From assembly GCA_944474755.1 (NCBI GenBank), contig OX104124.1, positions 44,717,342 through 44,781,341 of the forward strand: a stretch of 64,000 nucleotides of DNA. Direction: 5' to 3'. A program made the translations under genes and the position numbers. Shown in pieces: positions 34,621 to 47,767 of this stretch. A model generated the notes under the pieces. It had not been told where the DNA came from. It saw only the letters and a program-made list of their open reading frames with translations, and made no database searches. Each line of letters begins with the position of its first letter. Position 1 is the stretch's first letter. This DNA is from Limnoperna fortunei (taxonomy: Eukaryota; Mollusca; Bivalvia; Mytilida; Modiolidae).

Positions 34621-35104
34621 TCACTTAATGCACCTTATTTTCACTAAATTATCTTAATACTTATTAAACTTTTAAAATATTTGTTTATTTAATATCTCTT
34701 TTTGTCACGCATGAGCAACAGTATGTAATCTTCAGTATTCTGAAGTTTTACTGTAAACACAAAGAAGAATTAACAAAGTATACTTTACAATTAGAGCCAC
34801 AATTCTCTATCTATGTGTGTACTACGACGGACGCACAAGAACAATAATATTACATTTGATTTAATATCAACATGTATATAAAATTATTGTTAATTTGTAT
34901 TTAATAAAGAACTAAATTAAAATTTCTTCTCTTCGTCTTTTTTACACTACAGAAAAGCCCGCAAAAATCCAGCGTGTTAATATGCGGTGTGATTTGCGCT
35001 GTCACTTCAAATAAAACATATTTAACATTTTTGTACAAGTTGTTTGATATAACATTTTACAAACTGCAGCTCATCTCTATAGTTCTTTATACTTCAATTG
35101 CACT
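34621..35104. other. Spacer, no gene seen
   Basis: AT-rich, possibly the 3' remnant of the CR1 element. Copy B inserted at its right edge. Confidence 0.4.
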
Positions 35105-35352
35105 GATAAATGATACATTGATTGATTGATTGATTGATGTTTAACGTCCAGCAAGCAATATTTCAGCTATATTCAGGACGTGAGCAATTTTATAAATTGA
35201 TGATGTTTAATAATTAGAAAGTTGGCATAGAAACAACCCTGTCGAAATATAGAAAAACTGTAATCTCACACAATAGTATGAGGGTATATACACATAAAAT
35301 AACGTGATTAAAATAATAAAATATTAAATAACAGCATAGTTATGATATGAGA

Positions 35353-38300
35353 TTATATTTTATTATACAAATTAATTTCCTTTAAGAACTGTAGAATCTT
35401 GTCGCCAGCGACATTTGTAAACAAATTAAAGTAAGAATTCACAGAATAAAAACGTTCCCGAATGTGGGCCACGTCAACACAGTCCATCAAGACATGCTTG
35501 ATTGTATACGGACTGTCGCATGGCACACACTCGGGTCGTGGTTCACCATTTAAAATATAAGTGTGTGTCGTCCTGGTATGACCAAGACGACACCTAGTTA
35601 AAACTACTTGGTCTCGACGACTTCCATATGATTTAAAATTATTTGCATGCAGAAGTGGTTGGATCTCATGAAGTTTATTATGCACTTCTAGATCCCAACC
35701 ACTTTGCCATGTACTAAAATTATATTTTAAAATAAAGGATTTAAAATCAGTAAAAGGCATTTTACAATTAATTATATCATTATTTAAAGCATTCTTAGCT
35801 TCCCGTCAACGACTGTGTTTCCATAGATTCCAACATGACTTGGAATCCAGAAAAACACAACCTCTTTACCCAAAGTTGTCTGCGATTTATAAATTTGAAT
35901 TATTTTTAAAATAAATGGATTTTTAATTTTAGAATTTTCAATTGCCTGAAGACATGACAAAGAATCGGAGCAGATAACAAATTTACTCTCATCTGACGAA
36001 GCAATAATTTTTAGTGCAAGAAGGATAGCTTGCGCTTCTGCACTAAATACAGAAGAAACGGAAGGAAGACGGCGAGTTTCAACACGCTCTCCAAAGACAG
36101 CGGCCGATGCAACCTTATCGCCGTCCTTCGATCCATCTGTATAAATTGCAGAATGGTCAGGATAGCGAGATTTTATTTCTGCAAAGTGTTGTTGAATAAT
36201 TAAAGGATTTGTGTCTGACTTTTTATGGTTTCTAAGATCAAAAATAAAGACCGGTTTTGGAGTTAACCATGGCGGGTTATGTGGAATTTCACTAGCGGCA
36301 ATTTCATCTAAATTTATACCAGAGTTGTTCAAATGAGGTTTTATTCTGATACCAAATGGTTGAATTTTATTTTCGTAAAGAGGTTTGAAAACACAGTCGT
36401 GGGCGGGGTTGCCAGGATATGCCTTTAATTTGGTTGCATATTGCAAAGCGAGCTTTATTCTTCTTTGATACAAAGAAGGCTCGCCTGCTTCTACATATAA
36501 ACTGTCCATAGGTGTGGTTCGAAAGGCTCCAAGGCATAGTCGCAATCCTTGATGGTGTATAGTATCAAGGATTTTGACATATGACTTGCGAGCAGAACCA
36601 TAAATAAAGCAACCGTAATCCAATTTAGATCGAACCAGCGATCTATATAGATTAAGTAAAACATCGCACTCAGCACCCCAATCGGTACTGGATACGACTT
36701 TTAAAATATCTAATGCTTTAATGCATTTATTTTTTAACATTTTGATATGGGGTAGAAAGGTTAGCCTTGAATCAAATATGAGGCCGAGAAAAGTAGTTTC
36801 CTTTACAATTTTTATAGGATTATTATGTAATTTTAATTCGGGATCAGGATGCATCTTTCTCGTATTACAAAAATGCATCCCAACGGTTTTTGCTGTAGAG
36901 AATTTAAAACCATTCTCCATTGCCCATTTCTCTATTCTATTTAAACATAACTGCAGTTGACGTTCACTATTATTCATGTGTTTTCCTCAGTAACATATCA
37001 GGAAGTCGTCAACATATAGAGAACCATCAATATTATCTTTTAAAACTTGAGCAAGGCTATTAATTTTGATACTAAATAAAGTGACAGAAAGGATGCTTCC
37101 CTGAGGAACACCCATTTCCTGTTCAAAAGGGTCAGATAAAGTAGAATTGACCCTAACTTTAAATTCTCTGTCAGATAAAAAGTTTGCAATTAAATTAGGA
37201 AGTCTACCTTTCAACCCCATATCAAAAAGATTTTTTAAAATACCATATTTCCACGTTGTGTCATACGCTTTTTCTAAATCGAAAAAGATAGACACATTGA
37301 ACATGCTCATTTTTTGCAAAGGCGTTTCGAATATACGTTTCGAAACGTACAAGATGATCTAGGGTACTTCGCCCTTGTCTGAAACCACATTGAATATGAG
37401 AAAGTAGATTGCTGGATTCTAAAAACCAGACAAGGCGATCGTTGATCATCCTTTCCATGGTTTTACAAAGACAGCTTGTGAGGGCTATAGGCCGATAGTT
37501 TGACGCTTCAGAGTGGTCTTTTCCTGGTTTTGGGACAGGCACAACAGTGGCCATTTTCCAAATAGATGGTAAGTCACCAGTTTCCCAAATGGTGTTAAGA
37601 AGATTCAAAAGGCATTGGAGAGAAGGCTGTGGTAGATGTTTGAGAAGTTGATAATGGATGTCATCTGGGCCACATGCTGTATCGTGAGATTTGCTCAAAG
37701 AGGTTTTTAGCTCTTCCAAAGAAAACGGTGTATTGTAATTTTCTAGATTTTTTGACTGGAAATTAAGTTTTGATTTTTCTTTTTGAGTTTTGATACGCTG
37801 AAAATCGGGATGATAATTTTCAGCGGACGAGTGTTTTGCAAATGTTTCGGCCAATTTGTTAGATATTTCCGACTCTGATGTTAACAAGTCTTGTCCATCC
37901 TTTAAATGATGGACATTTGCTTTACTGTTTTTACCTTTAATTTTACGAATCATATTCCAAACTTTATTCATGGGGGTATGGTTATTCAGTTTAGAAACAA
38001 AGTTACGCCAAGAACTGCGTCGTCTTTGTTTCGTTACCCTGCGAGCTTTCGCTCGAAAAATTCGGAAATGGTTAAGATTATTTTGAGTTTGGTGTTTATT
38101 AAAGCGTCGTTCGGCTTTTTTCCGGTCTTTAATAGCGTCCTCACAGCTGTCATCGAACCATGGTTTACTAGCCGGATGTTTTGAATTTGTCGAGGTCTTA
38201 GGAATTGTTTCATCAGCAATTGAAATAAGTGTTTCATTGAATTTTAAAATTGGATCAGAAATAGCTTCAAAAGCATCCGAGCCAAGTCGCTCTATACAGA

Positions 38301-39018
38301 GCTGTTCGAATAGAGGCCAATTGGCCTTGCCAAATTTATACCTAGCGACTCGTTCTGTGTTTGACGAGTGTAAAGATTGCAAGATAATGGGAAAGTGATC
38401 ACTGCCACAGAGATCGTCATGGACTTTCCATGAGAAATCGGGCAACAGAGAAGGATCTGCTATTGTTAGATCAATAGCCGAGTATGATCCATTCCCAGGA
38501 TGTAAATATGTATTAGTTCCATCATTAAAAATGCACAGATATTCCTGATTCATTAAGCTTTCAATAATTTTACCTTTATCGCTTATTGTGTTACTGCCCC
38601 ATAAAGGGTTATGTCCGTTGAAGTCCCCAAGTAATATGTAAGGGGCTGGAAGCTGATCAGTAAGATGTTTCAACTGATTTAAATTTAATGAAGAATTTGG
38701 AGGGATATACACAGAGCATAAAGTAATTGTTTTGTCTAAAGAAATTCTAACAGCAACCGCCTGAAGATCAGTGTTGAGATCTACAGGGCTATGTAGAACT
38801 TGGTCTTTTACAAGAATGGTAGAGCCGCCAGCAGCTCTATCATTCTCGTCTACATATGTGCTGTATATAGAGTAGTTTTTTAAGGATATGTTATCACTTC
38901 GTTTTAGGTGGGATTCTTGAAGGCAAAATGCAACAGGAAGAAAGGCTTGAACTAATAAAGTAATTTCAAGAAAATTAATCTTAAGACCTCGACAATTCCA
39001 TTGTATTATTGTACCCAT
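35353..39018 (-). pseudogene. ORF2 of LINE copy B: endonuclease-RT-RNase H with few lesions
   Basis: The first 585 codons are open (37261-39018): endonuclease (MGTIIQWNCRGLK start, LQESHLKRSD, LLGDFNGHNPLWG, SDHFPIILQ) and the first half of RT (ACGPDDIHYQLLKHL, KPGKDHSEASNYRPIALTS, QCGFRQGRSTLDH). A small insertion near 37295 shifts the frame. The next block has FFDLEKAYDTTWK, GVPQGSIL and YVDDFLICY, then meets a TGA at about 36989 where other copies have CGA, a CpG-type change. The long block 35784-36977 holds the thumb and RNase H (IYTDGSKDGD, SAEAQAI, CSDSLSCLQAI, WIPSHVGIYGN). One more single-base loss near 35805 precedes the C-terminal zinc-like region with CRLGHTRTTH. Three to four lesions make it inactive. 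Confidence 0.88.
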
Positions 39019-39251
39019 TATGGTCTGCGAATAGGGGAATAGTTGACAGTTTTTTTGGGGCTATTCCGCCGGTTTCTGCTGGGGGATCTACTTTTAGATC
39101 CAGTATCTGGGGGTAGTGTATCCATGGGATCGCCCCAGATAGTAGTGTCTAGATGATCTAGACTTCCAAACCTGTTGTGGACTTTTATCGGATCCCTCAG
39201 CAGTTTTGGAGTACGATCTCCTTTCTGATTTGAGTTTTTATTAGAGTTAGA

Positions 39252-42200
39252 TTGATTGATTGATTGTTGTTTAACGTCCAGCTAGCAATATTTCAGCTAT
39301 ATTCAGGACGTGAAAAGAATCATAGTTTCATTATTAGAACTTCCAATCCTTAGGATTAAAACATGATCTCATACAATAATATGAGAATATATACAGATAA
39401 AAAAGACAATTAAAACAATAAAATGTATGAAGCATAACAAATTCTCAGACATATTAAATTTTACAATACAAATTAATTTCTTTTAAAAACTTTAAAATTG
39501 TGTCGCCTGCGACAGTTTTAAATAAATTAAAATATGAATCTACACTATAGAAACGTCTCCGGATGTGTGCCACATCCACACAGTCCATTAAAACATGCTT
39601 AATGGTGTATGGGGTGTTGCATGGCACACATTCGGGTCGTGGCTCGTTATTTAAAATATAACTATGTGTCGTCCTGGTATGACCAAGACGACACCTGGTT
39701 AAAACCACTTGGTCTCTACGACTGTTATATGATTTAAAATTACTTTGATGCAGATGTGGTTGGATCTCGTGAAGTTTATTGTGAACTTCCAGATCCCAAC
39801 CACTCTGCCATGTATTAAAAATATATTTTAGAATAAATGATTTAAAATCAGTGAAAGGTATTTTACAATTAATTATGTCATTATTTAAGGCATTCTTAGC
39901 TTCCCTGTCGACGACTGTGTTTCCATGGATTCCCACATGACTGGGAATCCAGAAGAACACAACCTCTTTACCTAAAGTTGTCAGCGATTTATAAATTTGA
40001 ATTATTTTTAAAATAAATGGATTTTTAATTTTAGAATTTTCAATTGCCTGAAGACATGACAAAGAATCGGAGCAGATAATAAATTTATTCTCATCTGACG
40101 AAGCAATAATTTTTAGTGCAAGAAGGTTAGCTTGCCGCTTCTGCACTAAATACAGAGGAAGCGGAAGGAAGACGGCGAGTTTCAACACGCTCTCCAAAGA
40201 CAGCGGCCGATGCAACTTTATCGCCGTCCTTCGATCCATCTGTATAAATTGCAGAATGGTCAGTATAGTTAGATTTTATTTCTGCAAAGTGTTGTTGAAT
40301 AATTAAAGGGTTTGTGTCAGACTTTTTATGGTTTCTAAGGTCAAAAATAAATACCGGTTTGGGGTTTAACCATGGTGGGTTATGAGGAATTTCAATAGCA
40401 GCAATTTCATCTAAATTTATACCAGAATTTTTCAAATGAGGTTTTATTCTGATGCCAAAAGGTTGAATTTTGTTTGCATGCTTTTCAAAAATGTGTTGAT
40501 AAAGAGGTTTGAAAACACAGTCGTGGGCGGGGTTGCCAGGATAAGCCTTCAATTTGGTTGCATATTGCAAAGCGAGCTTTATCCTTCTTTGATACAAAGA
40601 AGGCTCGTTTGCTTCTACATATAAACTATTTACAGGTGTGGTTCTAAAAGCTCCAAGACATAGTCGCAATCCCTGATGGTGTATAGTATCAAGGATTTTG
40701 ACATATGACTTGCGAGCAGAACCATAAATAAAGCAACCGTAATCCAATTTAGATCGAACCAGCGATCTGTAAAGATTCAGTAAAACATCGCACTCAGCAC
40801 CCCAGTCGGTACTGGATACGACTTTTAAAATATCTAATGCCTTAAGGCATTTATTTTTTAACATTTTGATATGGGGTAGAAAGGTTAGCCTTGAATCAAA
40901 TATGAGACCAAGAAAAGTAGTTTTTTTTTACAATTTTGATAGGATTATTATGTAATTTTAATTCGGGGTCAGGATGCATCTTTCGTTTATTACAAAAATG
41001 CATCCCAACGGTTTTTGCAGTGGAGAATTTAAAACCATTTTCCATTGCCCATTTCTCTATTCTATTTAAACATAACTGCAGTTGACGTTCAATATTATTC
41101 ATGTTTTTTCCTCGGTAACATATGAGGAAGTCGTCAACATAAAGAGAACCATCAATATTATCTTTTAAAACTTGAGCAAGGCTATTAATTTTGATACTAA
41201 ATAAAGTGACAGAAAGGATGCTTCCCTGTGGAACACCCATTTCCTGTTCAAAAGGGTCCGATAAAGTAGAATTGACCCTAACTTTAAATTCTCTGTCAGA
41301 TAAAAAATTTGAAATAAAGGTAGGAAGTCTACCTTTCAACCCCATATCAAAAAGATCTTTTAAAATACCATATTTCCATGTTGTGTCATACGCTTTTTCT
41401 AAATCGACACAACATGCTCATTTTTTGCAAAGGCGTTTCGAATATACGTTTCGAAACGTACAAGATGATCTAGGGTACTTCGCCCTTGTCTGAAACCACA
41501 TTGAATATTAGAAAGTAGATTGTTGGATTCTAAAAACCAGACAAGGCGATCATTGATCATCCTTTCCATGGTTTTACAAAGACAGCTAGTGAGGGCTATA
41601 GGCCGATAGTTTGATGCTTCTGAGTGATCTTTTCCTGGTTTTGGAATAGGCACAACAGTGGCCATTTTCCAAATAGATGGCAAGTCACCCGTTTCCCAAA
41701 TGTTGTTAAGAAGATTCAAAAGGCATTGGAGAGAAGATTGTGGCAGATGTTTGAGAAGTTGATAATGGATGTCATCTGGACCACATGCTGTATCGTGAGA
41801 TTTGTTCAATGCAGTTTTTAGCTCTTCCAAAGAAAAAGGTTTATTATAATCTTCTAAATTTTTTGACTGGAAATTAAGTTTTGATTTGTCTTTTTGAATT
41901 TTGATCCGCTGAAAAGTGGGATGATAATTTTCAGCAGATGAGTGTGTTGCAAATGTTTCGGCCAATTTATTTGATATGTCTGACTCTGATGTTAACAAGT
42001 CTTGTCCATCCTTTAAATGATGGACATTTGCTTTACTGTTTTTACCTTTAATTTTACGAATCATGTTCCAAATTTTATTCATGGGGGTATGGTTATTCAG
42101 TTTAGAAACAAAGTTACGCCAAGACGTGCGTCGTCTTTGTTTCGTTACCCTGCGAGCTTTCGCTCGAAAAATTCGGAATTGGTTAAGATTATTTTGAGTT

Positions 42201-42423
42201 GGGTGTTTATTAAAGCGTCGTTCTGCCTTTAATAGCGTCCTCACAGCTGTCATCGAACCATGGTTTACTAGGATGTTTTGGATTTGTCGAAGCCTTAGGA
42301 ATAGTTTCGTCAGCAATTGAAATAAGTGTTTCATTGAATTTTAAAATTGGATCAGAAATAGTTTCAAAAGTATCAGAGTTAAGTCGCTCTATACATAGTT
42401 GTTTGAATAGAGGCCAATTGGCC
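39252..42423 (-). mobile_element. Nimb-like LINE copy C, 5'-truncated, nested in copy B
   Basis: TATTAGAGTTAGA occurs at 39239-39251 and 42424-42436, and both belong to the ORF1 sequence of copy B, so this is the target duplication. The 3172-bp insert ends at its left with the (TGAT)n tail and hairpin-like terminus and is truncated at its 5' side within the endonuclease (at KANWPLF). It is therefore younger than copy B. Confidence 0.93.
39454..42423 (-). pseudogene. ORF2 of LINE copy C, N-terminally truncated
   Basis: It begins in the endonuclease C-terminus and runs through RT (41399-42334 open, with GFRQGRSTLDH), then a 10-bp loss near 41403 relative to copy D breaks the frame. GVPQGSIL and YVDDFLIC are in 40896-41345, thumb in 40127-40864, and RNase H with WIPSHVGIHGNTVVDREAKN plus the C-terminal region in 39454-40239. 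Frameshifts near 40930 and 40130 separate these blocks. Confidence 0.88.
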
Positions 42424-43557
42424 TATTAGAGTTAGAAGAATTTAAATTGTAGTTGACATTTTTTGAATTTTTTTTTTTTGGCTAAATTGAAGAATTTGTT
42501 GAGGATTGAGAGGGTACTGAAGACGTTGCAGTTTGAGGGGGTGCTGAAGACAAAGGGGTTTGTGAAGATGAAGATTTTCGTGAAGATGTAATTATTTTGT
42601 CTGTTGTTGTAACTGCTAATTTTGAAGGTTCCTGTTTGTCAATAGGCCAGGTGATGATTGTCTGCGTTTCAACTGAAGTGAGAACGCGTTTGGCAACACT
42701 GGCATATGACGTTGATGCAGGAGACGAGGGATTATTCGTTGTATTATACAGACGACGAGCTTCAGGGTAAGAGATCTTTTTTTCAGTTTTAATTTTTTGA
42801 ATTTCTTTTTCCTTTTTAAAATGCTGACAGTCCTTAGATGAGGACATGTGGGCTTCACCACAATTAGCACACTTTGGAGTTTTAGTGCAGGTGAAGCCCT
42901 CATGTCCTTCCTCTGCACACTTGAAACAAATCTGGTGACCTCTGCACTGTACTTTTCCGTGGCCGAACTTTTGACACTTAAAGCAGCGCACAGGGTTGGA
43001 GATGTATGCGCTGACTTTAGCTTTGTACAGACCAATCTTGATGGATTTGGGGACAGTAGGTGTGTTGAAATTTAACAGAAAGGTGTTCAGTTTTACCTGA
43101 ACACCCTGTCTGTTAGCAATAAATCTTTTAACTTTTATAACATCCTGAGGCTCTAGTTCTGAACAGATTTCATCGTCCGATAATTCCGAGAGATCTTCGC
43201 CTCGGTAACGAATAATCCCTTGACTCGAGTTTAGAGTTCTGTGGGGAGAGCTAGATATTTCTAAGTCAACAATTTTTGAAAGTTTTAGTAAATTTGTAGA
43301 CTGGTGTTTTCTATTACATTCAATAAGGAGGGAACCGGATTTCATTTTTGTGACGTTTTTAACGTCTCCTGCACACCCTTTAATAGCTTTTTCAATGATG
43401 AAAGGAGATACTTTTGCCAAAGGTTTAGTTGGGTCTTTGCTAGATAAAACAATAAATTTAGGCCAATTTGCCAATTTTCTTCAACAACCAATTCTTCAAG
43501 AGGAAAGTCATTTTTTTCTTTTTTTGTACCATTTTTTATTTGAATTTCTGAAGCCAT

Positions 43558-44448
43558 GATGAAAGAAAATGGTTCACCACCCTTGTCACCCACCCGCCAC
43601 GGAGTGCCAACAGGGGCGATGCTTGGTGTCTGCGGATCACCAGCAGAAAGCATCGGGTGTTCCAAGGGTGGTATACTCAAACAGACGAATTTCTTAATTA
43701 ACGCATGCCTCGTGCCCGGGGTTACCTGGCGATACAACAGTTCGAAACTCGGTCTACTTGATTGACCCATGAGCCACCGCCTTCTTAACAGCCTGTTACT
43801 GAACAATTTTGTTTGTAAGATTTACAAGACACAATCAAGTAATACGAAAGATGAAGTCAAGCTTGTTAAGGGCTCGGCGTGACCAGCCGATTGACCGAAC
43901 CGGGTCCATCCGGCCTCCCGTCTAGTTGAAGTCAGGGCCAAAGTGGTGTATTGAAAATCAAAACCCACTGACCCGCACTAATGGATGCAGCAGAGAGTGA
44001 TCTCTCAACCACCAGGATCCCTTCCTCCACCGACACGGGTTGCAACACACGGCAAACATGTCGCCTCTATAAAGCTGAGGAAGCTTTGCCCTTCAGCCAC
44101 CGCCTTCTTTGTGAATCCTTAAAGGAAGCTGTCTATCAACTGGTTAATACATTTCATGGAATAGTTTGAAAAGAAATAAATGTAATAGAAAAGCTAAAAT
44201 GAGAAGGATTCACAAAGGGCAAGACGTGACATGCCGATTCATCGAAGTCAGGGCTAACTCGATTTCCCGTCTAGAAAAAGTAAGGGTTCAGTAGGTTATC
44301 GGGACCGTTTACCCGGCCTACTGAAATCCCGTCCTGTAATCGACACGGGTCGCAACACACGGCAAGTGTTGCCTCTGTTAGCAGACTCTTACTGCAGGCT
44401 GAGGAAGCCGTGGGCCTATTCTCCTGTGCCCCGGGTCCCACACGGGGG
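43558..44448 (-). promoter_or_regulatory. 5'UTR of LINE copy B
   Basis: Same two-module leader as copies A and D. The plus strand holds an antisense ORF starting MDAAESDLSTTRIPSS (43981-44169), also present at 56948-57136. Confidence 0.6.
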
Positions 44449-44489
44449 GATAAATGATACAATTTGGTTATTTGGACACACACCACACA

Positions 44490-44740
44490 TGCCCTCGTTC
44501 TCGGCTAACCTCATACTATTGATCACGTGGTCTGTCAACACTGAAGATTGCGGGTTCGATTCTCACTGCAGGCAGCGTGTACTCGACTCCAATCTTAATT
44601 GACAAGGATTGCCAGTATTCCTACCGCAGGTCGGGGGTTCTCTCCGGCTTCCTCTCCCAATAAAAACTATACGCTAGATATAGCTGAAAAATTGCTGAGA
44701 GTGGCGTTAAAACGCCATTCAAACAAAAAACAAACAAACG
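44490..44740 (+). mobile_element. tRNA-derived SINE with LINE-like tail
   Basis: A good B box, GGGTTCGATTCTC (44552-44564), lies downstream of ATTGATCACGTGGTCTGTCA. The body has TTAATTGACAAGGATTGCCA, and the tail reads ATATAGCTGAAAAATTGCTG, GCGTTAAAACGCC and then (CAAA)n. The head and body match the SINE at 22014 and 26470. The tail is a variant of the LINE tail. Confidence 0.75.
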
Positions 44741-47700
44741 TACGCGAGAGTTTGGGATTTCGAAATCATCAATAATGGAAACTTAGGGAACTTAAATTTA
44801 ATGTTCAAGATTGACTTATTTTCTACATAAAGGTTCTATTTTCTACCCTATAAATTATGAAATAATCAAGAAATAATACTGAAAATTATCGATCAAGGCT
44901 TTCTGGATGAGTGGTCACAAGCGCGTTAAAAATACTTTTTCATCGTTGGGCTGATGATGATGCACGAGGGGAACGTCAGGCATTACGTAATACTACAAAA
45001 TTTAAAATGCATTATTATTATCAAATCATCTGATGAATTCTTATAAAAACAAATACATTCACATTCTATTATGTGAAAATTAGAAACTGCATGAAAAATA
45101 CATAGTTAATGTACCCTATAAATTCGAACATAACCCAAGAAATTAAAAATTATCGGATCAAGTCAAATTTATAATCATCTACATTTTTATGTAAAATACG
45201 AATGAAAAAAAAATCAAAGTGCAGACTGCACTGAGGAAAAGGTTGCTTTGCAAGTATGAAATGAGATTACTGCCTCAATAAACAGGCAATAAAACAAACC
45301 AATGCAAAATAGATATAATAAGGACTAGAAAAAAAACTTTGCAATCCTCATAATTGATAACCCCAGCTCCCCTATGTCTTGACTGGCAATGTCCAGGGCT
45401 TTGCTGTTGGAAACTCCTTTATCGTTTTGCTCAAACTGTACAATATCAGGTGCACAATTCCACCATGTGACAAAGGATTCTGCAAAAGTTTCATCAAATC
45501 CCATTCAGTTGTGCAACTAGTTATGGATAAGAGATAGGTATCCCCTACATCAAAGAATGGGAAGTCCATGTTTGCTATAGGAAATCCTAATTGTCAACCC
45601 AATCAAAATATAAAATAACAGGTGTACAATGGAACTATGTGACAAAAAGTCTATCAAAATTGAATCAAAATCAATTCAGTCCAGATAGTGGAGAAGAAAA
45701 TAAAAGATGGGTACCCTCAAGTGTAACGAATGGAAAGACAGACACTACCATCATTATATACAGTATCCCCCATTTTCAATCGTGGCATAACGTACAATCT
45801 TACGTCTATTAATAGCTTATACTAAAAGACACAATCACATGGAGTGCTTTTCTGCTTGCATTTTGTTTTCAACAAACAAGGGTCTTACGATGTTTACGAA
45901 AAGATCGCCAGCTGTCGGGTGTTATGTAGTATTCGCGCCTAAGCCGCAAACGAATTTACCCGAAAGGTTTGAAATGGACAATTATCGCTTGCTCCAAGTT
46001 ACACCCGTTCTAATTTAGGTCAAAATTTACCTTGGAAAATCGCCCCATCAAATTTAAAAAAACAGTTTTTCAAACGGTGAACAAAAGTAAAAAAAATAAT
46101 TGCTCATTTCAATTTGCACCTTTTTGGATCTATAAAAGGAACATAAGCTCGACCATACGCACTAAGCAGTTTTATTTGTCACTCAAAACACTTCTCCCAA
46201 AACACATTGACTTGATCACATTTTCCCTTGTTTTAAGGAACACATAAAAAGAATAAAAAAATATGTATAGAGGCGAATTCCCAACTCTTGTAGACCGAAC
46301 CATACAGTGACCTGAAACACCTGAGAGACACGATCTTTAAAACTCCCCATCAGTCTGTAGTATATCAATGACTGTAAGATTTCTTTTATTGCAAAAATTT
46401 TACTTTTTCATCACATTTAACTCTAGAATTGTTACCTATAAACATCTTCCTAATTTAATCCCATATTTATTTGTATGTACATGCGCGACATATCATTGTT
46501 GACATCAAATCAGGTCATGCAGAACATAATGACAAAATTAAATATTTGTAGACGAGCTTTTACAAATCGGGTTTTATGTTTTAAAAACAATATATTTTTC
46601 ACTAATTATTTTTTTTCTGAAACTGAAAATTTTATCAAAAGGCCTTCGGTGCGCGATAACACTAGACTACTCCGACTCTGTACATGGAAAATTGGTAAGT
46701 TTTTTGCCATGCTAACAAACAACTTCGTGGCTTGTTACGATGGATGGTGACCCATTTCGACTCGGGTAACGAGAAAAATGAATAGTTCAGCATAAATTAC
46801 AAACTATAAAATAAATCAAAAGGACCGGAAAAAATTGTGTCAACTGTTACTATGGAATAATGTAGCGACATGGTGAGTGCAATGCTTTCATAGATAACAA
46901 TAGCATTTTCGATCACCGATGCCAAATAATCCATTAAATAATCTTGTGTCACAAACACCAAAATTTAACTACTTTGTATTTTATTTACGAAATTTCTACA
47001 TGCAGTTCTCCCAACCTTAACAATTTTATAGATGGCGCCGCTGTGCAAATCGACAAAGCTACCACTTTTGTGCTGATTATCATTTAATATAGCGAGAAAT
47101 ATTTTTATTTATATTTACGGCGAGAACAAAAAAGATTAATATTTAAAATTAGGAAATCGGGAACTTTAATTTGACTGCCATTGTGAAAAATTTAGCATAG
47201 AGTAGAGCGGAGAATTTATCTTTTTTCAAAATGTACAAAAGGGTGTACGGGATTGAGACTGCAAATACAGCTTGCCAACAAATTTAACCAGGTCCGTGTT
47301 GCATAGGATAACGCGGGAAATGAAATACCGCATTATCCGCGCTTTTGAGGCCATCGGGTTATCCCAGCAGAGCTCTGCAGCTGCCGACACTGTTTAGCCG
47401 CCATCAAAATTCAGGTTCATTTACTAACTAAATATAAACTTGAAAAACAGGGTATAATTTGCACACAGTTTTCAGTGTGGACTTGGTAAGCAATCAGTCA
47501 CATATCACGTAATTATCGGTGATTACAACGATTTCAAATCGCTTTATATAAATCTCGTGAACCATAAAATAAAAATTTTGATTGGGTAATATTTACGGAC
47601 ACACTTATGCCAAGGAACAAACATGATTGGTCAATTGATAAGATGTTCAGAAGTTAACAAACTATAAATCAATTAAGACAAACAATGAACAAAGGACATA

Positions 47701-47767
47701 CATTTTATGATGCCATTGCAGGGGGAATTTAGACATGTGTAGGGACTACAATGCACCTAATCTTATT
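44741..47767. other. Unique-looking AT-rich DNA, no gene supported
   Basis: Several ORFs of 60-90 codons occur (for example 45591-45812, 46032-46247, 46475-46750). None has a motif, a paired acceptor and donor with matching phase, or a counterpart elsewhere. A GTAAGT-like donor follows the last of these at about 46694, so an unrecognised exon cannot be excluded. Confidence 0.35.

Larger units (their letters stand above)
39016..43557 (-). pseudogene. ORF1 of LINE copy B, interrupted by copy C
   Basis: ORF1 starts at MAS (43557) and its stop overlaps the ORF2 start (TAATG at 39016-39020). The N-terminal part is frameshifted near 43470. The block 42482-43474 encodes the conserved core and three CCHC knuckles (CFKCQKFGHGKVQC, CFKCAEEGHEGFTC, CANCGEAHMSSSKDC). 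It is then split at 42436/39251 by 3.2 kb of copy C, after which the C-terminal basic tail continues at 39251-39016. Confidence 0.85.
35118..44448 (-). mobile_element. Nimb-like LINE copy B, full length, split by nested copy C
   Basis: GATAAATGATACA flanks the unit on both sides (35105-35117 and 44449-44461), a perfect 13-bp target duplication. Removing the nested copy C leaves about 6.15 kb, close to the 6182 bp of copy D. Order on the minus strand: 5'UTR, ORF1, ORF2, 3'UTR, tail with (TCAA)n. It inserted just downstream of the CR1-type LINE. Confidence 0.92.

Noticed and set aside
42616..43035. 139-codon ORF overlapping LINE copy B ORF1
   Set aside because: Shadow frame of the zinc-knuckle ORF; its peptides are explained by the ORF1 codons.
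46475..46750. 91-codon ORF with a GTAAGT-like donor inside
   Set aside because: No matching acceptor, partner exon or recognisable peptide.
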